From Candidatus Obscuribacter phosphatis (GTDB lineage Bacteria > Cyanobacteriota > Vampirovibrionia > Obscuribacterales > Obscuribacteraceae): 64,000 bases of DNA. Numbering within the stretch: the first letter of the stretch is position 1; the number at the start of each line of letters is the position of its first letter. The stretch is from contig MOYA01000004.1 in the NCBI GenBank assembly GCA_001899315.1, forward strand, positions 233,159 through 297,158. Reading direction: 5' to 3'. Position numbers and translations under genes: made by a program. The notes beneath the pieces are model-generated. The model was given only the letters and a program-made list of their open reading frames with translations, made no database searches and was not told the DNA's origin. Shown here in pieces: positions 43,830 through 51,057 of this stretch.

Positions 43830-44840
43830 TCAGGCGCCGACGACCTCGATGCTGTTGTGGATGGCGGTGATGAAGTCGTCGACTTCGAACTTGGGCGCCA
43901 TCGGGTTCTTGGCGATGCGGGCACGCATGATGTCGCGCGAGACGAACTTGACGTCGTCCGGCTCCACCTTGCTGCGACCGTTCAGGAACGCCACCGCGGA
44001 GGCGGCGTAGGCGATGGCCAGCTGCGCACGAGGCGAGCAGCCCAGGCGCACCTTCTTCTCGAAGCCGTTGCCGTCGCGGTCACGGACCTTCTTGAAGAGC
44101 TCGTCGGAAGGACGAGTGGCGCGCACCAGCCGGTTGATGTAGGCCAGGATGTCGTTCGGCAGCTGGTCGACGATCTCGGCCACCTTGGCGCGGGCTTCGA
44201 GGATGTCGTCCAGGCTGACGACCTGGTTGACCATCGTGGTCGGGTCCTGGCGCAGCGAAGTGGCCATGCGCAGGATGGAGATCTCGTCTTCCGGCGAGAC
44301 GTAGGGCAGGCTCACCTCGGCGCCGAAGCGGTCGATCATGGCTTCCGGCAGCTCATAGGTGCCTTCCTGCTCGATCGGGTTGCGCGTGGCGATGACGATG
44401 AAGACCTTCTCCAGCTTGTAGTCGACACCGCGGATGGTGACCTTGCGCTCCTGCATGGCCTGCAGCATGGCGGCGTTGGTCTTGGGACCGGTACGGTTCA
44501 CTTCGTCGGCGAGGAAGACGTTGACGCCGACGATGGGGCCGAGCTCGGTCTCCCACTTGCGGGTCTCCTGGTTGAAGACCGGAATGCCGGTGATGTCGGA
44601 CGGCTGCGTGTCGGGCAGCATCTGGATGCGGCCGGCCTTGCCGCCGATGATGGTGGCGCCCACGGTGTTGGCCAGGGTCGTCTTGGCGAGACCCGGCAGC
44701 GAGGTGAGCAGGACGTGGTCGTTGGTCAGAAGCGAGCGGATGACGAGGGCAACCACGCTCGGGTAGCCCTTCACAACCTTGTTGACCTCGGCTTCCTGAG
44801 CCGCGAACTTCGGATGCGTGATCTGATGCATCTTATTCAT
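43830..44840 (-). CDS. MoxR-family AAA+ ATPase
   Basis: 336 aa. Walker A SLPGLAKTTL (about residues 44-53), Walker B VFLADEVNR, sensor 1 'VIATRNPIEQEGTYELPEA' and the C-terminal lid with 'GCSPRAQLAIAYAASA'. MoxR ATPases act as chaperones that insert metal or remodel vWA-domain partners. Here the partners are the DUF58 protein and the two von Willebrand proteins of the same operon. GGAG lies about 8 nt upstream of the ATG. The 177-bp leader contains two hairpins (44907-44949 and 44978-44997). Confidence 0.96.
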   Translation of the reverse strand: MNKMHQITHPKFAAQEAEVNKVVKGYPSVVALVIRSLLTNDHVLLTSLPGLAKTTLANTVGATIIGGKAGRIQMLPDTQPSDITGIPVFNQETRKWETELGPIVGVNVFLADEVNRTGPKTNAAMLQAMQERKVTIRGVDYKLEKVFIVIATRNPIEQEGTYELPEAMIDRFGAEVSLPYVSPEDEISILRMATSLRQDPTTMVNQVVSLDDILEARAKVAEIVDQLPNDILAYINRLVRATRPSDELFKKVRDRDGNGFEKKVRLGCSPRAQLAIAYAASAVAFLNGRSKVEPDDVKFVSRDIMRARIAKNPMAPKFEVDDFITAIHNSIEVVGA

Positions 44841-45017
44841 GGTAGTTCTCCAGTTAGAGGTGAATGATTCACCTATCAGTTGAGTTCAGGTTGACGGAAA
44901 TCACTCGGGGCGGCATCTAGTGCGGGTTGACCGCCTGGACACCGCCCCGGAGTGGGCAACTGCAGGGATTGCAGAGTCTCTGCGTTTGCACGCAGAGTTG
45001 TACAGATACAGAGAAGC

Positions 45018-46133
45018 TCAGGCTTCGTTCTTGCGCCCAAGCAGTCCGATACCCAGCAGGATGCCCATGATGAAGAGGGCCAGTGCCAGCGGGTACTGGA
45101 ACATCGGGTTGTCGTGCTTCTCGGTTTTGGTGTTGCCGAGAGTGCGAGCCCATTCGATCTTGACGTTGGGAGGCGAGTCGGGATCGACGCGAATGTAGTC
45201 GCCGCCGGTCTGTCCCACGAGGGTTTGCAGAGCGGCTTCGTCGATGGCGGTTTGCACCACCTTGCCTTCCTGTTCGACATAGCCCGTGACCTGTCCATCC
45301 TTGCTGTACTTGGGGATGGGAACAGGCGAGGAAGAGCCCATGCCGACGACGATGATCTTGATTCCCTCTTGACGAATCTTGCCGAGCACTTCGGTGAGAT
45401 TCTTCTGCTCGCCGGTGAAACCACCATCGGTGAAGAGCAGGATCACCTTCTGGTGTTGCGACGGCGGCTCGGACTTGAACATGTCGAGAGCCGTCTTCAG
45501 CCCTTCGGCGTAGTCGGAACCACCGCCGGGGGCTTGGTTGATGCCCATGCGCTTGGTCATCATCCAGTAGAGCGCGCAGTAGTCGTCGGTCAGCTCAGCC
45601 TGGACAAAGCCCTGGCCGGTGTAGTTGACGATACCGATCTTGTTGCGCTCGAGGGTGGGCATGATCTGCTTGCGCACCACGTACTTGGCCATGTCCAGAC
45701 GAGAGCCGTAGGGTCCTACGACCTTGTCGGCCGGAATGGTTTCGATGATGGTCTTGCAGTCCCGGATGATTTCCTTGGGGGGCATGACGCCGCGATAGTC
45801 TTCCGCAGCCATGCTGGGCGAGACGTCAACGACGGCGATGAGCTTCATACTGCCTTCCCGCACGACCTGCGGGGAATCGGTCATGATGGGTCCGGCAGCG
45901 GCGATGACGACCATGGTGACGGCGGACAGCCAGAGCGCGCCTTTGGCGAACTCTCGGGCTGCACTGAAGGGACGCGTGAAGCGTTCGATCAGCTTCTCCT
46001 CGCCCCACTCTCGCCGCGCAGCCAGTCGCTGCTTGTACGAGAAGTAGAGCAAGGTCGCCGTGAGCGGAAGCACCACCAGAAGCGCATACAGATAGTCGGC
46101 ACGAAGCCAGGTCAAATCATTGAACACGTTCAT
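45018..46133 (-). CDS. von Willebrand A membrane protein (BatA/BatB-like)
   Basis: 371 aa. Three transmembrane segments (about 14-31, 64-81 and 343-363) flank a vWA domain with a complete MIDAS start DVSPSMAAED, the Thr-bearing 'IGIVNYTGQGF' strand and Asp in 'ILLFTDGGFTG'. This is the aerotolerance (Bat) membrane vWA topology. It would bind Mg2+ and a protein partner in the membrane-periplasm complex with MoxR and DUF58. 11 nt after the TPR protein. Confidence 0.92.
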   Translation of the reverse strand: MNVFNDLTWLRADYLYALLVVLPLTATLLYFSYKQRLAARREWGEEKLIERFTRPFSAAREFAKGALWLSAVTMVVIAAAGPIMTDSPQVVREGSMKLIAVVDVSPSMAAEDYRGVMPPKEIIRDCKTIIETIPADKVVGPYGSRLDMAKYVVRKQIMPTLERNKIGIVNYTGQGFVQAELTDDYCALYWMMTKRMGINQAPGGGSDYAEGLKTALDMFKSEPPSQHQKVILLFTDGGFTGEQKNLTEVLGKIRQEGIKIIVVGMGSSSPVPIPKYSKDGQVTGYVEQEGKVVQTAIDEAALQTLVGQTGGDYIRVDPDSPPNVKIEWARTLGNTKTEKHDNPMFQYPLALALFIMGILLGIGLLGRKNEA

Positions 46134-46144
46134 GTGGGCTCTCC

Positions 46145-46738
46145 TTAGATGGTGTCTCGATTTCCTTTGCCAGGCATCGAGCCGGGGTCATCGCCGGGCA
46201 CAGGCTTGCCGTCTTGCGGCGGACCGTTGCCCTTGCCTTTGCCCTTGCCCTGCTTCTGAGCCTGCTGCGGGTCGTTCTTGAAGAGCAGCTCCAGGTCGTA
46301 CTTGACGACCATGGCTGCTTCGCGGAAGACCTGGTATTCCTTTTCGGTCAGGTCACGGCCCAGGTAGAGGTTGCCGGAGTTGAGTTCCAGCGATTCCTTG
46401 AAAGCCTGGACGGCCGGCGGCGCCTGATTGAGGCGCAGGAGCGACTTGGCCTTGTGGAAGGACGCCAGGGCAGCAAGCTCCTTATCGGGCTTGGGATAGA
46501 TGAAGCGCTCCGCCCAGTTGAGGTCCTGGCGCCCTTTGTAGGTGGACAGGCTGGTGTCGAAGTACTTGACCGCCACCTGATGATCGCCGGAGCGATAGGC
46601 GGCGATGCCCTGGTTGTACTGGGCGATCTGTGCGTCGCGCCAGGAGTACAGGTACAACCCGTACGAGAAGATCAGCGCACCGATGATCACAGTAGCAATC
46701 ACCGCCATGCGCCGAGCAAAAGAGACTTTTGTTTCCAT
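46145..46738 (-). CDS. Membrane-anchored TPR protein (BatC-like position)
   Basis: 197 aa. N-terminal transmembrane helix (about 11-29); then helical repeats of TPR type ('QYNQGIAAYRSGDHQVAVKYF', 'SFHKAKSLLRLNQAPPAVQAFKESLEL'); the C-terminus is Gln/Lys/Gly/Pro-rich and low complexity. A TPR protein next to vWA proteins is the usual BatC arrangement; here it lies between the two vWA genes (35 nt after the first and 11 nt before the second), so it should be part of the complex. Confidence 0.8.
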   Translation of the reverse strand: METKVSFARRMAVIATVIIGALIFSYGLYLYSWRDAQIAQYNQGIAAYRSGDHQVAVKYFDTSLSTYKGRQDLNWAERFIYPKPDKELAALASFHKAKSLLRLNQAPPAVQAFKESLELNSGNLYLGRDLTEKEYQVFREAAMVVKYDLELLFKNDPQQAQKQGKGKGKGNGPPQDGKPVPGDDPGSMPGKGNRDTI

Positions 46739-46773
46739 GTTAGTTCTCCGTTTACTTGGAATAAAGATGGTGA

Positions 46774-47790
46774 CTACACGTCCTCTCTCACGAGAGCTGC
46801 GGTCACGGTGAAGGCGAGCGCCATGATGGCGGCGGCGATGAGGAACAAGTGGAAGATATCGCGGAAGGTCGTGGAGGTTTCCACTTCCACCTGCGACTTT
46901 TCCAAGGCGTTGATCTCATCGAAACCGGCACGCAGAGCTGCTGCATCGCCGACCGGGATGACCTTGCCGCCCGATTCGAGGGACAGCTTCTTGAGGTCTT
47001 GCACGGAGGACGAATCTTTCACCCAGCCGTCAGAGACACCAAGCACGTAGAGCTTGATATTGCCCTGCTTGAGCTGGTCGAGCAGCTGCTGCATGCGCTC
47101 GGGCTTGATGCTGGCTTCGCCGTCGGAGACCATGACGATCACCTTCGACTTGGCCTGGCCGAGTTCCTTGAAGTGGTCGATGGAAGCCTGGATGGGCCCC
47201 ATCTTGACGAAACCGGCATCGTCGGGTCCGTCGAAGTTGGTACCGCCGCCTGTGTACTTGCCGAGGCGCGAGTTGCGCTTGAGCAAGAGCTGCAGGTCGG
47301 TGGTGAGCGGCCAGCTGAAGTAGGCTTCGTCGTCGAAGAGGATGAGACCGATGCGGTCGCCCTCACGAGTCGGAATGAACTTGTCGATGGCAGCTTTTGC
47401 AACTGTCAGCCGGGTGATCTTGACGGGCTTGCCGTCTTCACCGAGCTGGGTGGTGTTGGGGTCGCCGACCAGAGCCTTCTGGTCGGGGTCGGCGATGTCC
47501 GAGTCCATCGAGCCGGAGATGTCGACAGCGATCATGAAATCGCGGGTCTGCATCGTCTGGGTCGTCTTCGATTCGGGCACCACCGGCCGGGCGATAGCCA
47601 GGCAGAGAAGCACGAGGAAGGCGCTCAGACAGATGATCGGCAGTCGGCTGAGGATGAACATGGAGCGCAGGTTTTTCTGCGTCGCCACCTGGGTGTGCCC
47701 GTAGCTTTTCCGGCGCCGCGAGGCGAGGTAGACCAGGGCGAGCACAACAGGAACGAGCCCCAAAAGATAGAGATTCATGAACTGGATCAT
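46774..47790 (-). CDS. von Willebrand A membrane protein (BatA/BatB-like)
   Basis: 338 aa from ATG 47790, chosen because AAGGAG lies 6 nt upstream. Membrane segments at about 7-24, 46-68 and 313-333; vWA domain between with MIDAS DISGSMDSD, 'DRIGLILFDDEAYFSWPL' and 'VIVMVSDGEAS'. Paralogue of the 45018-46133 protein with the same topology. First gene of the Bat/MoxR operon and therefore downstream of the operon promoter, which must lie within the long 47791-49600 region. Confidence 0.92.
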   Translation of the reverse strand: MIQFMNLYLLGLVPVVLALVYLASRRRKSYGHTQVATQKNLRSMFILSRLPIICLSAFLVLLCLAIARPVVPESKTTQTMQTRDFMIAVDISGSMDSDIADPDQKALVGDPNTTQLGEDGKPVKITRLTVAKAAIDKFIPTREGDRIGLILFDDEAYFSWPLTTDLQLLLKRNSRLGKYTGGGTNFDGPDDAGFVKMGPIQASIDHFKELGQAKSKVIVMVSDGEASIKPERMQQLLDQLKQGNIKLYVLGVSDGWVKDSSSVQDLKKLSLESGGKVIPVGDAAALRAGFDEINALEKSQVEVETSTTFRDIFHLFLIAAAIMALAFTVTAALVREDV

Positions 47791-48539
47791 GTTCAGCTCC
47801 TTTCTACAGGGATGTTGCATTTGAAAGAAATCGCGCACACTCGCTGAGCTGAAGCGTCAAACGCCAGCCTCAAGTTTTGAGTGTGCTTAGTCGGTAGGTT
47901 TGTCTGCCCAGACTCGTACTAATAGACCGGCTAACAACGCGAAGTTGGCAACTATGCGCGGTCTCCGTCAAATGCTCGACCATCCCATTGGTCCCCGGAA
48001 GCTTCGCTCTCCGTTCCCTCTCCTTGACTGGTCGGCTACCTTGCCATCGAAGGCTTCTGGTCGCATACCGGTTCTTGGGGTGGGGTGGGTTTTCTGGGTT
48101 CTGGTTCTTGTGGTTTGGTTGGTGGAACAGACAATGCTCTTAAATTAGCTAAAGAGCTCATACTAAAGAAACTATAAAAGGCTTAATTATAGATTCCGCA
48201 TGCGTGTGCGGAACCTTTAGGCAGAGAGGAAAAGTCGCGCTTGCGCGTGTTAGTTCAACCAAAACTAAAAAGTAAAAGTTTTGTTGAAACCAAGGTCTGG
48301 CCAAACAGAACGCCTGCGCGCGGTATTTAGTCAAGTGTCTCTTCTAGATATAAAAATGTGTCATTGTTAAGTAAATATGAGCGTGCGTTTAACTGCTGGA
48401 CGGTTTGCCGGGGGGTCTTGATGGCTAGCGCAGCTAGCTTTTGACTGCTAGGTTAGTGCGGACTAATTTGGTAGAAGGACGTCAGGCAAACTTCAGAAAA
48501 GCCTCGCTAGCTGTTCCGAAAGCTTTACCTTCAATTGAT

Positions 48540-48588
48540 TGACGAAAGAAATGAGAAAGTATGCACCACTTATGGTGCATGCTTTCTT
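48540..48588 (-). terminator. Orphan intrinsic terminator
   Basis: 14-bp stem (48555-48568 with 48573-48586, one G-T pair) with a 4-nt loop, followed on the minus strand by ATTTCTTTCG. No gene precedes it on the minus strand for about 1 kb, so it may end an untranslated RNA that starts near 48600-49560. Confidence 0.7.
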
Positions 48589-48896
48589 GGCGCTGCTGTG
48601 GTGGTCTCGCTTGTCTCGCCACTGCCTAGCCCTTGCCTGGTCTGATTTTGCTCATTTTGCTTTCCCTAATAAGGACAAGGATCGTTTGGTTGATTACTTG
48701 ATTGATTTTGATTGATTGGTTGATCGAATTCGAAGAAAAAGTGGTAAGGTCGTGCGCTATAAAAAGATGCAAATTGGCTATCCACTATTTGTCTTTTGGG
48801 GGAAATTATTGACTGGTTTACTTGACCGTGCTTTAGGTATTTCTATTGCCAAAAGGCAGACTTGCAGGCAGAACGGATAAAGCTTTAGAGGCTGAC

Positions 48897-49290
48897 TAAA
48901 TTCTCTAGAGGCTCTCAAGGCGAGTGCTTATGCAGGCGCGGCGTCAGGCTTCTCTAGATACTTTGCTGCAAGTGATTATGTAGGCGTAGGTGTCAGGCTT
49001 CTCTAGGGACTCTACGGCAAGTGTTTATGGAGGCGTAGGCGTGAGGCTTCTCTAGGGACTCTACGGCAAGTGTTTATGTAGGCGTGGATGCCAGGCTTCT
49101 CTAGAGGCTCTAAAGGCAAGTGATTATGGAGGCGTAGGTGTGAGGCTTCTCTAGGGACTCTACGGCAAGTGTTTATGTAGGCGTGGATGCCAGGCTTCTC
49201 TAGAGGCTCTAAAGGCAAGTGATTATGGAGGCGTAGGTGTGAGGCTTCTCTAGATGTTCTAAAGGCAAGTGTTTATGGAGAGACTTCTCG
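48897..49290. repeat. 49/50-bp tandem repeat array
   Basis: About seven to eight copies of a unit with core AGGCTTCTCTAGAGGCTCTA then GGCAAGTGTTTATGTAGGCG. The anchor AGGCTTCTC begins at 48946, 48995, 49044, 49093, 49143, 49192 and 49242, giving spacings of 49, 49, 49, 50, 49 and 50. Two successive 99-bp double units (from about 49051 and 49150) are identical. First and last copies are degenerate. No spacers, so not CRISPR. Confidence 0.93.
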
Positions 49291-49570
49291 AAAGACTTCG
49301 CTGCACCTATTTCACGAGCGGTCACACTAGGTGTCACTAGGCAGGTCGCGGCAATTGGCTTGTATTGAGGTGTAGAGACTAATAGTTTGTGCCTATTCAT
49401 ATAGGGCTGGCGCTTGCAGGGCAGGCGCTTGCATCGAATCCGGAAGATTTATTCAGTAAGATTGATTCAGTAACTAACATCGAATCGGTATTCGAAAACA
49501 GTCGACTTGGCTGTTCGTAAGTATGCGGGCTGGGGAGTGATCAACTCAAGAACAGCCCATCATCTTCTTC

Positions 49571-49642
49571 TAGAAATATGATAGAAGATAGTAGAAAGTT
49601 TCAAAAAGAGAAGCCGACAGAACCTTGCGGTTCATATCGGCT
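49571..49642 (-). terminator. Terminator of the zinc-ribbon gene with shared AT motif (copy C)
   Basis: Stem AGCCGA/TCGGCT plus GAACC/GGTTC (49612-49642), followed on the minus strand by TTCTCTTTTTGAAAC and then TTTCTACTATCTTCTATCAT, related to the copies at 7886 and 34390. Confidence 0.8.
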
Positions 49643-49664
49643 CCCCCGAAACTGCCTGGGCAGT

Positions 49665-50213
49665 TTACTTCACGTCGAAGGTCGCCTTCCAGACCTTGCC
49701 GCCGGGAATCGGCTGCAGGGTCTGTTGACTGCCGCTCCAGCCCCAGCTCCAGGAACGCTGCACTTCGTGCAACTCCAGGGTGACTGTGCCGTTGGCGCGC
49801 ACCTCGTAGATGATGGTGCGGGTGCCGTACTGCGGGTTGTGCTGGTCGGGAGTGAAAGCGCCGCGGACCTTCTCGCGCAGACCGTAGGGCAACGACTTGG
49901 TCGCCCATTCCTTCCAGGCGTACTGGTCTTCCGGCAGGATGACGTGAATCTCCTCGCCGACGCGCATGTTCTTGAAGGTCCGGCCGTCGTCGACGTCACG
50001 GCAGGTGACGAAGGAGACGCCGGCTTGCGTGACCGCGAGTGGCGAAGATGCCCCGGCGGAAAGCGGCGTCTGGCACCATTCGCATTCGTCCTGCTTGGCG
50101 CTGCAAGCGTCGCACAGGCGATAGGCGAAGTGGGTGGTCAGAGAACCGCAGCTGGTGCACTTCCCCGGAACGTTCAGGGTGCTTTTGCCCTGGCAAGTCT
50201 GACAGAGTGCCAT
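49665..50213 (-). CDS. Zinc-ribbon protein with C-terminal beta domain
   Basis: 182 aa; GGAGG about 8 nt before ATG. The first 50 residues hold four CxxC knuckles (C4/C7, C19/C22, C34/C37, C44/C47), enough for two zinc ribbons, like DnaJ-type or rubredoxin-type modules. The C-terminal domain (about 65-182) is beta-rich ('VGEEIHVILPEDQYAWKEW', 'TRTIIYEVRANGTVTLELHEV.RSW', '...KVWKATFDVK') and resembles the chagasin/I42 immunoglobulin-like pattern, which is inhibitory to cysteine proteases; this match is by eye only. Last gene of the PrkA/SpoVR run. Confidence 0.8.
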   Translation of the reverse strand: MALCQTCQGKSTLNVPGKCTSCGSLTTHFAYRLCDACSAKQDECEWCQTPLSAGASSPLAVTQAGVSFVTCRDVDDGRTFKNMRVGEEIHVILPEDQYAWKEWATKSLPYGLREKVRGAFTPDQHNPQYGTRTIIYEVRANGTVTLELHEVQRSWSWGWSGSQQTLQPIPGGKVWKATFDVK

Positions 50214-50228
50214 ATTGTATGTCCTCCC

Positions 50229-50972
50229 TCAGAAGTTGCGGAACGAACCGCCCTGACGGCAGCCCGTGCAGGTGCAGACGAAGCTGGGGCGATGAGCCTT
50301 GGAGGGCTCGAAGCTCACCTCGTCATCGGGGTTGATCAGCTGCGGCGGCGGCACCATGTGGAGCAGACCGGCCGAAGCCAGGTACTCGTCATGGTCGGAG
50401 GGCAGGCGCATCTGGAAGATGGCCTCGTACTCCTGCGCCGGCGGCTTGAAGCCAGGACCGTCAGCCACCGCGAAGCGAGCCACGATGTGCACGATGCCCG
50501 CACCGGAAACCGGCTGCAGGGGAATCTGCACCGAGCTCTCTGCCGTGTCGGCGGCCACTTCCAGCGCCAGAGCCGCTTGCTCGCCTTCGCTTTCGCTGGG
50601 CGGCGCGGTCAGGGCGGCGATGGCTTCCGCGTCGGTGCGAGGCTTGATCGGCGCCTTCTCTCCCGGCTTGAGGAAGTAGAAGTTGGCGCCGTCGCCGTCG
50701 GTCTCGACGTAGTTGATGCCGGCAGGCAGCGAAACGCGGCTGCGCAGCTGCCCCTCCACGTGGATGAGCAGGTCGACTGCATGCCGGGACATGACGCGCA
50801 CGGCGTACTGGCCCGAGTGCATGCGGACGTTCAGATCAGGGCTGTTCTTGGTCTCGTAGTTGACGGGCAGAACCCAGTCGGCATCGGCACCGAAGACGGC
50901 ATTGGCTGCCGGCTTGGCCACGAGCGCGATGTTCATCGACCGTCCGAGAACCTCGTCAGTGAATGTTTTCAT
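50229..50972 (-). CDS. Unknown protein with C-terminal CxCxxC motif
   Basis: 247 aa; GGAG about 8 nt upstream. No signal peptide or membrane helix. The N-terminal 170 residues are beta-rich ('VRMHSGQYAVRVMSRHAVDLLIHVEGQLRSRVSLPAG', 'GIVHIVARFAVADG') and suggest a two-lobed sandwich. The last residues, FVCTCTGCRQGG, carry a CxCxxC cluster suited to zinc or iron-sulphur. No family recognised. It is 15 nt before the zinc-ribbon gene and 85 nt after SpoVR, so it belongs to the same group and may be an adaptor of the kinase system. Confidence 0.7.
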   Translation of the reverse strand: MKTFTDEVLGRSMNIALVAKPAANAVFGADADWVLPVNYETKNSPDLNVRMHSGQYAVRVMSRHAVDLLIHVEGQLRSRVSLPAGINYVETDGDGANFYFLKPGEKAPIKPRTDAEAIAALTAPPSESEGEQAALALEVAADTAESSVQIPLQPVSGAGIVHIVARFAVADGPGFKPPAQEYEAIFQMRLPSDHDEYLASAGLLHMVPPPQLINPDDEVSFEPSKAHRPSFVCTCTGCRQGGSFRNF

Positions 50973-50992
50973 AGATAGCTCCTTAGAGTTTC

Positions 50993-51036
50993 TGTTTACA
51001 CGAAAAGGCAGGCTCAGCGACGTTGCTGAGCCTGCC
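50993..51036 (-). terminator. Terminator after the SpoVR gene
   Basis: Perfect 12-bp stem GGCAGGCTCAGC/GCTGAGCCTGCC (51007-51018 with 51025-51036) followed on the minus strand by TTTTCGTG. Confidence 0.85.
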
Positions 51037-51057
51037 GAGCGAGGGTTCAGGTGGCTG

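Larger units (their letters stand above)
47791..49664. other. 1.87-kb region without a convincing gene
   Basis: On the left (47791-48130) is the leader of the Bat operon, including a G/T-rich (minus: C/A-rich) stretch at 48070-48126. Next come hairpins at about 48195-48213 (TTCCGCA/TGCGGAA) and 48254-48288. Then an orphan terminator (48555-48586), the 49/50-bp tandem repeats (48897-49290) and finally the 3' region of the zinc-ribbon gene. Short open frames here (for example 47900-48148) lack ribosome sites. A structured RNA is possible. Confidence 0.5.

Noticed and set aside
47900-48148. 82-codon plus-strand frame with a hydrophobic end
   Set aside because: Non-ATG start, no Shine-Dalgarno, biased Gly/Val/Trp end arising from the GT-rich leader sequence.
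49012-49218. 68-codon minus-strand frame inside the 49/50-bp repeats
   Set aside because: Starts only at TTG, has no ribosome site, and is open simply because two units total 99 bp. Not annotated as a gene.
48897-49290. CRISPR array
   Set aside because: The repeats are contiguous with no unique spacers, and no cas gene is in the window.
49430-49460. tRNA-like T-arm (ATCGAATCCGG)
   Set aside because: No matching acceptor, D or anticodon arms could be folded around it.
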